Below the pieces are notes generated by a model, which searched no databases, was not told the origin of the DNA, and saw nothing but the letters and a program-made list of their open reading frames with translations. From contig NZ_CP102252.1 in assembly GCF_025145645.1 (NCBI RefSeq), positions 1,178,001-1,242,000 of the forward strand: DNA of 64,000 nucleotides. The letters are read 5' to 3'. The stretch comes from Alistipes senegalensis JC50 (lineage in GTDB: Bacteria > Bacteroidota > Bacteroidia > Bacteroidales > Rikenellaceae). Positions within the stretch are counted from its first letter, which is position 1. Every line of letters begins with the position of its first letter. This document shows positions 19,307 through 27,149 of the stretch, in pieces. The translations under genes were made by a program, and so were the position numbers.

Positions 19307-19336
19307 AAAATGTATTGCCAAGCATTTAATTATCAA
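19307..19336 (-). promoter_or_regulatory. Possible outward promoter in the IS left end
   Basis: On the minus strand TTG (19336-19334) is followed after 19 bases by TACATTTT (19314-19307), close to the TAnnTTTG consensus but lacking the final G. It points out of the IS toward galM, 42 bases from its start codon. In the remnant copy at 22644 the corresponding -33 trinucleotide is altered, so the signal is weaker there. Confidence 0.3.
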
Positions 19337-19400
19337 CGGTTTATGTTTACAGAAGCCCCTAAGATTCAGTAACTTTAAAGAAAAGTTCGCTGCTTTCTCT

Positions 19401-20339
19401 ATGAAGGTTACTGATTCCAAGGATTTGGTTAAAGTTAGCCAAATCCGCCCGATTATGCAAGAGTATTTTGGAATTTCGATGGATCTTGCCCGCATAAAGC
19501 TTATGGCTTATATGCTCCATGCACTTTGTGGGGTGCAGACTGTGAGCCTTCACAAACTGGTTTCGGCGATGCCTGCGTCGGTTGAGCGCGATTCCAATCT
19601 GCGCTGCATTCAGCGGTTCATCGCCAACTATGCCTTGAACCTCAACCTGGCAGCAAGGATGATCTTCTCTTTGCTTCCTGTTAAGGACGGTTGGGTTCTG
19701 AGTATGGACCGAGCCAACTGGAAGTTCGGAGAGTTCAACATCAATATACTCACCCTCGGCGTCACCTACAAGGACATTGCCGTTCCATTGCTGTTCAGCC
19801 TGTTGGGCAAGCGCGGAGATTCCAATTGGGAGGAACGCAAGGCTATAATGGAGCGATTCATCCGACTTTTTGGACATGGCTGCATCGACTGTCTTGTGGC
19901 CGACCGCGAGTTTATCGGCAAGGAGTGGATTGGATGGCTCAACGACAACAGAATTCGATACTACATCCGTATCCGGCAGGACATTTGGATTGTCAAGCCC
20001 TCCACAGGAGAAAGAATCAGGGCATGGTGGCTCTTTAATTCCCTCAAAGTCGGACAGGAGAAGTTCTACTACAAAACCGTTCTGCATAAAGGGCAGTATG
20101 TTTATCCTGCCGGAAGTCGAATCAAGAGGGTGCCCGAGCTTCAGATTCTGATCCGTTTCAACCGGTCTGAAGATGGAGTCGCGAGCTACAAAAAGCGTTG
20201 GGAGATTGAAACGGCCTTCCGCGCCATAAAATCTTCGGGCTTCAACATAGAGGACACATACCCGCGAGACAGAGAGCGCATCGCACGTCTGCCTGCGATG
20301 GTCCGCATCGCTCTCGTATGGACGCATCTCGTTGTTTAA
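19401..20339 (+). CDS. IS4-family DDE transposase
   Basis: The 312-residue product has the three acidic blocks of an IS4-type DDE transposase: LSMDRANWKFG (first Asp, about residue 102), CLVADREFIG (second Asp, about 168) and KKRWEIETAFRAIKSSGFN, with the family's Y/R-x(2)-R-W-x-I-E signature and catalytic Glu near residue 270. The N-terminus carries a helical DNA-binding region. No frameshift or stop interrupts the frame, so it may be active. It is read on the plus strand, away from the glycan genes that sit behind its left end. The protein is on the short side for the family and may be slightly truncated at the C-terminus. Confidence 0.9.
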   Translation: MKVTDSKDLVKVSQIRPIMQEYFGISMDLARIKLMAYMLHALCGVQTVSLHKLVSAMPASVERDSNLRCIQRFIANYALNLNLAARMIFSLLPVKDGWVLSMDRANWKFGEFNINILTLGVTYKDIAVPLLFSLLGKRGDSNWEERKAIMERFIRLFGHGCIDCLVADREFIGKEWIGWLNDNRIRYYIRIRQDIWIVKPSTGERIRAWWLFNSLKVGQEKFYYKTVLHKGQYVYPAGSRIKRVPELQILIRFNRSEDGVASYKKRWEIETAFRAIKSSGFNIEDTYPRDRERIARLPAMVRIALVWTHLVV

Positions 20340-20536
20340 CATAAAGATACACACGTTAAACCTATTAAAATTCTGAAGCATGGAAGAAGAGATAAGCGTT
20401 GGTCAAGTATGGTCTTAAGGAAATCTCAAACGTGATTTTACGACCGACATACACACCTAAATTCGATGTCTTCAAATTTTTGTCATGTACTTAATATTTA
20501 TTCTTAAAAAATTTGCAAAAAAATCATAGAAATATG

Positions 20537-20579
20537 CATAACCCGTTGTGCGTTTATGCTAAATACACAACGGGTTATG
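20537..20579 (-). terminator. Stem-loop downstream of the GH127 gene
   Basis: Perfect 14-base arms (20537-20550 and 20566-20579) with a 15-base loop lie 17 bases past the GH127 stop. A second short inverted repeat (20589-20611) overlaps the stop codon itself. An A-rich tract on the plus strand about 15 bases beyond gives a delayed T-run in the minus transcript, so termination is plausible though not textbook. Confidence 0.45.
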
Positions 20580-20595
20580 TTAAAGCATGAGTATG

Positions 20596-22620
20596 TCATT
20601 TAATGACATACTTACCTAAAATGGGGAATTCCGCGATACGTAAGGTTGTACATCCATAAGGAATCAGCACGATATCTTCTTCTGACGTTTTAATTTCTCG
20701 GCCAGCTGGAATACTGTATGGCAACGGACCTGCAGAGCCGTTATATATATTCCAATCCGGAATTTTCTTGCCCTTCGTCCGAATTTCAAGCGGAGCTCCG
20801 GAAATATTCCAGGGATAGGATGTTACGTCGGTGCGTACCGCTACCCGGTAATGTTCTTCCATTTTGGCCGGGTCTCGTGCAATCAACGCGTAATTCCAAG
20901 GAGAGGTTGTATGAACCTCCCAAAAACCTTTGCCCAGACGTCCATTTGCGGGAACATTGTCGTTCCACTGCCATTTTTCCTCAAGACGCAATGCATAGAC
21001 CAAAGGGCCTCGCTCCACACTTTGGGAGCGTTCGTACCATTCCGTCAGTCGAATCTTCATCGGAAGTTTCAATACCACCAGATCATCATTTCGCCAAGTC
21101 CTCTTTATAACAGCTATACCGTTCTTTATTTTATCCAATTTTATGCTTTTGCCATTCACGTGCAATTCAGGAGCCGTACACCATTCAGGGATGCGCAGGT
21201 GAAAGGGAAAACAGACAGGATTGTCGGTGTAGATTTGGAAGCGAACCGTTTCTTCGAAAGGATATACGGTTTTTTCCTTGATCAGAATTTGTTGTCCGTT
21301 GATCTCTGTTTTGACTTGTGACGGAGAGTAAAGCAGGGCTGCAATTCCCCCGTCGTTTGTTTTATAAAAAAGATTTTGTACGAACTTCGGCCATCCCTGG
21401 TGCATGTTGGATGTACAACAAGGATAACCACTTAACAATCCGAAACAGGTGGTCGTTCCATGATGGTTTGTATCAAAATTTCGGTCGCACATCGAAATTT
21501 CGACTTGGTTGATTTGCTGAAAATATTGACGGGTCATGAAATTATCCGAGATCTGTGTCGGAAGTGCATTGAATGCAATGCGTTCGATTTGAGATGCATA
21601 GTCTGGATCTCCGGCGATTTGCAACATATTCTCCAAAGAGAACATCATCTCGACAGCCGTACATAATTCGGAACCTTGGGTCGGGTTATTGCCGTGCAGC
21701 GCCTCGTCTCCAATGATAACTCCGTGTGGCCCGCTGATGAAGGTATTGATATCTTTTAACCCCTGTTTTGCGGCATCTACATATTTTTGCTCCGGGTGGC
21801 GCTGGTAATAGATTAACGGGGTCTTCATGCCGTGTGCGAGATTGACACAATGCATGCTTCCCGTATGCCACCAGTTGTGTGAGGTGAATATTTGAGTAAA
21901 CGGGAAGGTTTGCGAATAAATGATCTCCCCCAGATCCAGCAGAAAATCATCCCCCGTAATATTATACAGCCAATATACGGACATCAAATTGTCGCCGCCG
22001 CGATAACGCGCCCAGAAAGTCCAGTGATCCAAAGGATACACAGGTAGTGTCTTCAGTTGATACTGGAAATATTTGGTCATAAAATCGATGACCCGTTTGT
22101 CACCGGTAGCCGAATAATATTGCTGCATTACTTTCAACATGACCATTTTGGGCCACCAATCTCCGCAGTTGTTACGCTGGATTCCGACAATGGTATTTTC
22201 ATAGTCGGTATCGGGACCGAAATACCCGTTTTCCTTTTGGCTTGCCAAAGTCCATTCGATCCAAGGCTTAACTTTGGCAATCAGTTCTGCATCGTCAAGG
22301 ATGTATGCCAACGGTAACAGACCGTCGATCCAATATGGTCCTCGCTCCCATTGATCTCCGTCTCCTCCTAGCCAGCCATTTGTCGGCCCCATTACGAGAG
22401 GATATAACCGGTCTAAGTTGCCAGACAGTCCCTCTTTTTGGCGAACGAGCATTTCTTCGAGCCATCCGGCCGGTTTGATTGCACCTAACGAAAACTCTTG
22501 ATAGGGATTTTCCTGCAGTCCGGGTTTATCGGCTACTGGCTGGCCATATGCTATCGGCATACCGAGCGATAAAAGTAACGGGCAGACTGCAATTAATCTT
22601 ATTACACCTTGTAATTTCAT
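20596..22620 (-). CDS. GH127 beta-L-arabinofuranosidase family protein (DUF1680)
   Basis: Starting at 22620 (an ATG at 22626 is an alternative) the product is about 674 residues with a Sec signal peptide ending IAYGQP. It matches the GH127/DUF1680 layout: an alpha/alpha barrel, then a C-terminal beta-sandwich. The zinc-site residues are present, with GSELC giving the Glu-x-Cys pair near residue 317 and YPCCTSN giving the Cys-Cys pair near 400. In this family these bind Zn and one Cys is the nucleophile. It would release beta-L-arabinofuranose at a periplasmic or surface site. The gene is visibly more AT-rich than its neighbours and lies between a complete IS and an IS remnant, so it was probably acquired separately. 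Substrate assignment rests on the family; some relatives have other specificities. Confidence 0.88.
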   Translation of the reverse strand: MKLQGVIRLIAVCPLLLSLGMPIAYGQPVADKPGLQENPYQEFSLGAIKPAGWLEEMLVRQKEGLSGNLDRLYPLVMGPTNGWLGGDGDQWERGPYWIDGLLPLAYILDDAELIAKVKPWIEWTLASQKENGYFGPDTDYENTIVGIQRNNCGDWWPKMVMLKVMQQYYSATGDKRVIDFMTKYFQYQLKTLPVYPLDHWTFWARYRGGDNLMSVYWLYNITGDDFLLDLGEIIYSQTFPFTQIFTSHNWWHTGSMHCVNLAHGMKTPLIYYQRHPEQKYVDAAKQGLKDINTFISGPHGVIIGDEALHGNNPTQGSELCTAVEMMFSLENMLQIAGDPDYASQIERIAFNALPTQISDNFMTRQYFQQINQVEISMCDRNFDTNHHGTTTCFGLLSGYPCCTSNMHQGWPKFVQNLFYKTNDGGIAALLYSPSQVKTEINGQQILIKEKTVYPFEETVRFQIYTDNPVCFPFHLRIPEWCTAPELHVNGKSIKLDKIKNGIAVIKRTWRNDDLVVLKLPMKIRLTEWYERSQSVERGPLVYALRLEEKWQWNDNVPANGRLGKGFWEVHTTSPWNYALIARDPAKMEEHYRVAVRTDVTSYPWNISGAPLEIRTKGKKIPDWNIYNGSAGPLPYSIPAGREIKTSEEDIVLIPYGCTTLRIAEFPILGKYVIK

Positions 22621-22643
22621 AATCATCCAAATATTTTTTAGCA

Positions 22644-22778
22644 GATGACATTTTTTGAGAATGTATTTATAAGCATCTAATTTACTAACGGATTGGCTTG
22701 TATAATACTCTGAAATTCAGCAACTTTAAAGAAAAGATCACTGCTTTCTCTATGAAGGTTACTGATTCCAAGGATTTG
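22644..22778 (+). mobile_element. Truncated left end of the same IS
   Basis: From 22644 the sequence follows the left end of the IS at 19293 for about 135 bases, including the inverted repeat, the leader and the first nine transposase codons (MKVTDSKDL). Similarity stops abruptly at 22778. The rest of the IS is missing. Orientation is the same as in the complete copy, and the end lies 18-24 bases upstream of the GH127 start. Confidence 0.85.
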
Positions 22779-23156
22779 TTATGTAAAATTATACAAAACA
22801 TTCGGTTTCGGGCACCAATCTTCAATCAATCTTTACAAGAATCCGAGCACAAAAAGGCGTGTATACTGTCTCACAACGTGTTCAGTCATCAGTCAGTCTC
22901 TTCATCCAAGAGAGCATCGACAGGTGCATCCGGCGGCGGAAAGATTTTTTCCCAAGCGTTTGCATGTATTTTCGGGCCCAAGGAGCTCCTTATTATAAAA
23001 GAGCCCGGCAATACGACAACGGGAACACATAATTCAAAAAATTAGCAAATGAACCGAAAACTACTGGTTTTGTAGCTCTTACTTACGACATTTCAAACAG
23101 GCAAATACTGTGCTTATTTTCTTTTTAGTCTACAAAAGGTCGATACCCAGTTCAAG
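22779..23156. other. AT-rich non-coding stretch
   Basis: This 380-base stretch follows the point where the IS remnant breaks off. One plus-strand open frame to 23045 is only the first transposase codons fused to unrelated sequence. I see no recognisable gene, promoter or strong hairpin; it looks like debris from earlier insertions and deletions. Confidence 0.5.
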
Positions 23157-23400
23157 TCAATTCGAGGTAAAGCATAGGATAAAATTCCTTATCCATAGCG
23201 GTAGGGCTAAACCATGACAAGTTATTTTTCGGGATTGTTTCGGTTCCTCCAATGTTCCCAAACGACTTCTGCCTAAATTATTAACATCATCAAAAATCTC
23301 CAAATAAAAGAGGTTGTCAGAAGATGATTCTAAACTGTAAGGGTTTTTCTCACGCTTGCAGACAACCTGAAGATAAATATCCAGTCGCACTCACGGGGAG
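23157..23400 (-). pseudogene. Possible frameshifted gene remnant
   Basis: On the minus strand one frame reads as ordinary protein (LDIYLQVVCKREKNPYSLES, then DNLFYLEIFDDVNNLG). It then continues more convincingly in a second frame, SFGNIGGTETIPKNNLSWFS followed by PTAMDKEFYPMLYLELT and a stop at about 23166. Neither frame has a good start. The switch suggests a decayed C-terminal fragment with one frameshift. I do not recognise the family. Confidence 0.3.
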
Positions 23401-23761
23401 TGTTATGATCACTTCTTCCATTGAAGTCTGTACCGACTGCTCATATGGCCATTACGGCAGTTTGCTGAACTCGCGTTCGCTCCCTTCCAGATGGCTGTCT
23501 ATTTCCCCACCAGGACACATCTCCAATAGTGGCGCTAATACACTATCCTCACCGGATAAACATACCATCAATATTCTATTTTTCAATAGTTTACATCTTG
23601 AAATCCACCGATTCGAATGAATTATTCATAAATAAAGAGTATCTGTAAAATTAGTAAATTCTTTACTTAACTCACTTTAGTTTACATCCCTCAGTTTTGA
23701 TTTTTCATGCCCGACTTTTACTCTTTCTATCCCTCCCTTTTCATTGGGCAACAATCTTCCG
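23401..23761. other. AT-rich gap left of the mobilizable element
   Basis: Only short frames are seen, and none has family character. The left junction of the mobilizable element probably lies in or near this stretch, but I found no sequence matching the right end at 32.8-32.96 kb that could be called an attachment repeat. Confidence 0.4.
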
Positions 23762-23837
23762 AAGCCGCCGGAGGAACTTTGCGCAAGGTTTGCCGGTGGC
23801 AACTCGTCCTGACCTTGCGTTGTCCGTCCGGCGGCTT
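23762..23837. repeat. Nested inverted repeats at the left end of the element
   Basis: Eleven-base perfect arms (23762-23772 and 23827-23837) enclose a second 8-base pair of arms (23782-23789 and 23812-23819) and a small internal hairpin. It follows the last mobilization gene by 25 bases and has no T-run. Such nested structure suits an oriT, a recombinase binding end or a structured RNA. Confidence 0.5.
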
Positions 23838-23861
23838 ATCTTTGCGGCAGAAAGGGAAGGG

Positions 23862-24491
23862 CTACTTGTTTTTTAACTTTGCTGCGTCGCGTTTGAGCTG
23901 TTCGGCCTCTTGAGCTTTCAGCCGCGCCTGCTCGTCGAGAGCCGCCCTTCTGCGTACCAAGCGTTCGTACTTCTCGACATCCTGCCGCATTGAGTCGATA
24001 CGTCGTTGGTCCCGCTCGACCTCGAACAACTCCTCCAACTCCGACAGCCGTTTCGGTGATGCCTCACCCTTCATCAGCACATAGCGATACTTCAGATCGT
24101 TGTCATACCGACTTCGGTCGGGCCGCCAGTCTAAATAGAGTCCGACAGACTGCACCGCAATCACGACAAACATCGACATAAAGAGCCAAAAGTTGCGGGT
24201 TGCGTCAAGAGAGAGCGAGAAACGGTGCTGCACCATCCGCGGCGGCAACTCCTCGGGAATCTCCATCCCGACCACTTTCTCTTCCATCTCCGAAATCTGC
24301 GCTCCGAGGTCTTTCCTAATCTGCTCCTGCCGATCGGAGATCGCTTGAAGCAGTTGCTTGATCGCGTCCGTATCAACGGGCGCTGCCGACTGTGATCGGG
24401 CTTCGGCCAACTCCGTGCGGAGCGTCTTGATAAGGGTCTCCTTCAACTCCTCGTACATCTCAAAGGAGAGTTCCAGGGTGTTCTCTTTCAT
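23862..24491 (-). CDS. Coiled-coil membrane protein of the mobilization region
   Basis: The 209-residue product has an N-terminal helical part rich in Glu/Gln/Lys (residues about 1-75), one membrane segment (FWLFMSMFVVIAVQSVGLYL, about 101-120) and a long charged C-terminal coiled coil ending LKRDAAKLKNK. Single-span coiled-coil proteins of this kind commonly follow the relaxase gene in Bacteroides mobilizable elements, but their function is not established. It is the last gene of the mobilization operon, 22 bases after the small preceding gene. A role in linking the relaxosome to the coupling machinery is only a guess. Confidence 0.75.
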   Translation of the reverse strand: MKENTLELSFEMYEELKETLIKTLRTELAEARSQSAAPVDTDAIKQLLQAISDRQEQIRKDLGAQISEMEEKVVGMEIPEELPPRMVQHRFSLSLDATRNFWLFMSMFVVIAVQSVGLYLDWRPDRSRYDNDLKYRYVLMKGEASPKRLSELEELFEVERDQRRIDSMRQDVEKYERLVRRRAALDEQARLKAQEAEQLKRDAAKLKNK

Positions 24492-24512
24492 CTTTCTCGT
24501 ATTTTAGGTTTG

Positions 24513-24656
24513 TTATCCGATTTTGCGGGAGCGTGCCTCCATGCGGCGCTTGCGTTCCATCAAGGCTACGGCCATCGCCTCGGCCGCCTTGTTGATCAGC
24601 GCCGTAATACGGGCTATATGCTCCTCGGGGCTCTCACCCTCGCGTCGCTGCATCAT
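24513..24656 (-). CDS. Small protein overlapping the relaxase stop
   Basis: This 47-residue frame starts at ATG 24656, which overlaps the TGA ending the relaxase reading frame (ATGA arrangement). The product is helical and highly charged (EEHIARITALINKAAEAM, then ERKRRMEARSRKIG). The overlap argues for translational coupling with an originally full-length relaxase. An upstream GTG at 24725 in the same frame would lengthen it but would lie inside the relaxase gene. No family is recognised. Confidence 0.5.
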   Translation of the reverse strand: MMQRREGESPEEHIARITALINKAAEAMAVALMERKRRMEARSRKIG

Positions 24657-25588
24657 TTCGAGTGAAAGAGCAAATGGAGAGTCGAATGGCGGCAGCGGAA
24701 TCGACCCGGCGCTGCCGAGCGACACCGATCCTGCGCCATGGCTTCCGCCTCCTCCACCGCCTCCCGCTGCGGAGAAGGAGCGCCGCCTCCGAACAGACCT
24801 GCAAAAGCAGCCCGGAAGCTCCCGGCTGCCGCCTTGAGTCCTGACATCAGGGTCGTATGCCGCTGCTGTGCCTGTCCGAAGTGGCGATCCAACTTCGAGA
24901 AACTGAAGGCCCGGTCAACCTTCGAGCCGGAGAACTCCAGCCCGTTTTTCGAGAACAGAACGCCCTGCTTTTGGCTGGTAGAACCGCAATACTTGTAGCG
25001 GACATTGATGCCCTGTTCCTTTAATCTCTCTTCCAGTTCGTTCCAGTTCCTGCATTTTGGCAGGCTGTCCTTGAACGCACCGTAGATCTCGTACCGGGTT
25101 CAGTCGGGCTCGCGTAGCCGCTCCCGCCAGACGGCCTCCTTGCCCGGTGCCAGATGCAACCCGAAGCGTTCGGTCAGCTCGCGGCACACCTTCGCATTGC
25201 GGAGCTTGATGTTGCGGTCGGAAATGGTCTGCCCGTGATCACCTACGCGATTGTAGACCAGATGGCAATGGGGATGGGGCTGGTCGAGGTGCCGCACCAA
25301 AAGGTATTGCGTATCGGTGATGCCCATCTTCTGCATGTACTCCCGGGCAATTTGTGTCATCCGCTCGTCGGTGAGCTTCGGGGCATCCTCCGGCGAAAAC
25401 GAGAGGGAGATATGTCCGACGTTCTGCTGCAGACGGGGATTGAGGCGCGCCTGATCCTCGAAATCCTCGACCATCTCCCGCACACCGGGCGGCTCGACAC
25501 CCCGAGCCTCCAGCACGCGCGACTGCTCCTTCATCACATAGCCGACCGTGCCGCCGAACGATCCTCCCGAAATGACCTTACCGATCAC
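24653..25588 (-). pseudogene. mobB: Relaxase (MobB-type) interrupted by an in-frame TGA
   Basis: The frame from ATG 25588 encodes a relaxase with N-terminal MIGKVISGGSFGGTVGYV and the HLDQPHPHCH histidine triad near residues 99-108. After codon 162 it meets TGA at 25102-25100. The same frame then stays open for 148 further codons with sensible relaxase C-terminal sequence (TRYEIYGAFKDSLPKCRNWN, then GSTSQKQGVLFSKNGLEFSG) to a TGA at 24655-24653 that overlaps the next start. A CGA-to-TGA transition would explain it. Relaxases of this type are usually about 300 residues, so the expected length is restored if the stop is ignored. The N-terminal nicking domain alone might keep some activity. A sequencing error is possible but less likely. 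Confidence 0.85.
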
Positions 25589-25931
25589 GGCGCAGGGCTT
25601 CGATCATCCGCACCAGCTCGGCCTGAAGCGTCGCATGTCGCACGGCAACGGCTGCAAATCCCTGGGCGTGGGCCAGCCGGGTCAGCTGGTTCAGATTGCG
25701 GGCAAGCCTCTTGAGTTGGGCGAGCCATTCGAGATGCTCACTCCGCAGCCGCTCGCGGACCGAGCCGTTGAGAATCAGTTGCCGCAGCACCTCGGTGCGC
25801 GGAATACCTGCCGCACGGGCCAGGGCGCGGAGCTTGAAGTTGCCGGCAGTGTTGCACCGCAGGGTGATGCGGTACTCCTGTTTTCGGGCACGTCCCAAAG
25901 GCGGACGGCCTCCTTTCTTCGGTGTATTCAT
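25578..25931 (-). CDS. mobC: MobC-type relaxosome accessory protein
   Basis: Starting at ATG 25931 the product is about 117 residues: MNTPKKGGRPPLGRARKQEY, then a ribbon-helix-helix-like core (YRITLRCNTAGNFKLRALAR) and a basic helical C-terminus (LARNLNQLTRLAHAQG). This matches small MobA/MobC proteins that bind oriT DNA and help the relaxase. The open frame reaches back to 26000, but the ATG at 25931 gives the typical family N-terminus. Its stop overlaps the relaxase start by 11 bases, indicating one operon. Confidence 0.85.
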   Translation of the reverse strand: MNTPKKGGRPPLGRARKQEYRITLRCNTAGNFKLRALARAAGIPRTEVLRQLILNGSVRERLRSEHLEWLAQLKRLARNLNQLTRLAHAQGFAAVAVRHATLQAELVRMIEALRRDR

Positions 25932-26013
25932 GGATTGAAATTTTCGAGTTGAGACCATCGGGATAGGGCCTTGCGGCCGGTTTTTGGCTGACAAAAACAC
26001 AAACTTGCATCCC

Positions 26014-26967
26014 TTAAACCTTCATTCCTCCCTTGGGTCGTAATTGCGGTTTTCGGGATTCGGTCTTTGTCTCTTCCGAATCATTCCGAAGCCGTTTGCG
26101 GGCGATCCAAAAGTCGTTGAGATCCTTGTAATCACGATAGAGATGCGCATGGTCGATCACCTGGCTGCGAGGACACCGACGGGTCAGTTCGGCGAGGGTA
26201 CGACGACCCGCCTCGTCGTTGTCCAGAAAGGCATGGATCGTCGGATGCCGTTCGAGGAAAGGAAGCGCCTTCGGCAGGTTGACCACCGAGTTCAGAACTG
26301 TGGCGTCGATCCCGAACGGTGCGGGGTGCTTCATCGAGAGGCAGGCGAGGAAGTCCATGAATCCCTCAAAGACAATCACCTTGTCGGACTGGTGATCGAC
26401 GGTCGTTATCTGTTTGGGCGAAGAGCTTCCCTTGAAGCGTTCGGACCGCAGCTCCCAGCCTCCGCAGTCATTCCGGAAGCCGATGGCGAAAAAGCAGTGG
26501 TTGCGGACCTGATAGCGTACCTCCCGACAATATGCCGCCGCAATTCCGGGTACAATGCCGCGTGAGGCAAGATATCCGAATAGGGCCGGATGGCGCAGCG
26601 GTGCATCCGAAAGGATACGGAGCGCCGGTTGGGAATTCGGGCTCTCGGTCGGCCGAGCATATCGCTTGCAGATGCGGGCGGCCAGGAGGCTGACGACACC
26701 TTCGGCCGCGTGTTGCAGGTGTTCGAAGGCTTCGCTGCGGCTGCATTGTTCCAGTCGCATGATGAGTGCGAGGAGCGTGCCGCCCTCACCAATCCCGAAG
26801 TCATACCAGAGATCCTTCTGGTAGTTCACTTTGAAGCTCGGCGTGCGCTCCTCGCGCAGGGGCGAGAGATACATGCTGTAGCCGTTTCGTTCGTACCGGG
26901 GCAGAATGCCGCGGCGGGCAAGATATTCCCGGATGGGGACCCGGGGAGCATATGGGGTGGTATTCAT
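26014..26967 (-). CDS. Toprim-domain primase of the mobilizable element
   Basis: ATG 26967 gives a 317-residue protein; earlier in-frame codons up to 27147 run through the repeat array and are not used. The N-terminus (IREYLARRGI, then YLSPLREERTPSFKVNYQ and WYDFGIGEGG) resembles the zinc-finger region of DnaG-type primases but lacks the CHC2 cysteines. A Toprim domain follows, with VIVFEGFMDFLA (about 194) and FLDNDEAGRRT (about 250) carrying its acidic residues. Such proteins prime DNA after transfer or during element replication. The iteron-like repeats at 27025-27110 lie directly upstream. Confidence 0.85.
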   Translation of the reverse strand: MNTTPYAPRVPIREYLARRGILPRYERNGYSMYLSPLREERTPSFKVNYQKDLWYDFGIGEGGTLLALIMRLEQCSRSEAFEHLQHAAEGVVSLLAARICKRYARPTESPNSQPALRILSDAPLRHPALFGYLASRGIVPGIAAAYCREVRYQVRNHCFFAIGFRNDCGGWELRSERFKGSSSPKQITTVDHQSDKVIVFEGFMDFLACLSMKHPAPFGIDATVLNSVVNLPKALPFLERHPTIHAFLDNDEAGRRTLAELTRRCPRSQVIDHAHLYRDYKDLNDFWIARKRLRNDSEETKTESRKPQLRPKGGMKV

Positions 26968-27024
26968 TTTTCTGTAAGTTTGTTGAGAAAACCGCGTAAA
27001 ACGCAGTGAAAGAAAAGGTTGTCG

Positions 27025-27110
27025 TCTTACAACGTTCTTACACGGCAGTCGGTGCCGTAAGCCCGTAAGCGTTGTAAGATTTTGTAAGAGGATTTGTAAG
27101 AAATGTAAGA
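27025..27110. repeat. Iteron-like TTGTAAGA repeats and inverted repeat
   Basis: TTGTAAGA occurs at 27072, 27082 and 27094, with ATGTAAGA at 27103, so starts are 9-12 bases apart. Upstream, TCTTACAACG (27025-27034) is the exact inverse of CGTTGTAAGA (27070-27079), and another inverse copy is nested between them. The array fills the gap between the helicase and primase genes. This looks like an iteron-type replication origin or an autoregulatory operator for the primase. Confidence 0.6.
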
Positions 27111-27149
27111 AGCAGAGAATAAGCCGAATATCCTTTGCTTCCAACAATC

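Larger units (their letters stand above)
19293..20487 (+). mobile_element. IS4-like insertion sequence (about 1.2 kb)
   Basis: The element is delimited by imperfect inverted ends, GATGACATTTTTTGAAAATG at 19293 and, at 20465-20487, a sequence whose reverse complement begins CATGACAAAAATTTGAAGAC. They share the pattern ATGACA....TTTGAA. The left boundary is supported independently by a second copy at 22644, where similarity starts at the same place. I could not identify a target duplication, so the boundaries are approximate. The element contains one transposase gene. Its GC content is lower than that of the flanking utilization locus. Confidence 0.65.

Noticed and set aside
20340..22778. GH127 as cargo of a composite transposon
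   Set aside because: The right-hand IS copy is only a 135-bp left end, no right end or target duplication is visible, and movement as a unit cannot be supported.
22698..23045. A 115-codon plus-strand frame
   Set aside because: It is the IS leader and first transposase codons fused to unrelated sequence after the truncation point.
24513..24725. A longer GTG-started version of the small gene after the relaxase
   Set aside because: The ATG at 24656 overlaps the relaxase stop exactly and avoids a 70-base overlap with relaxase coding sequence.
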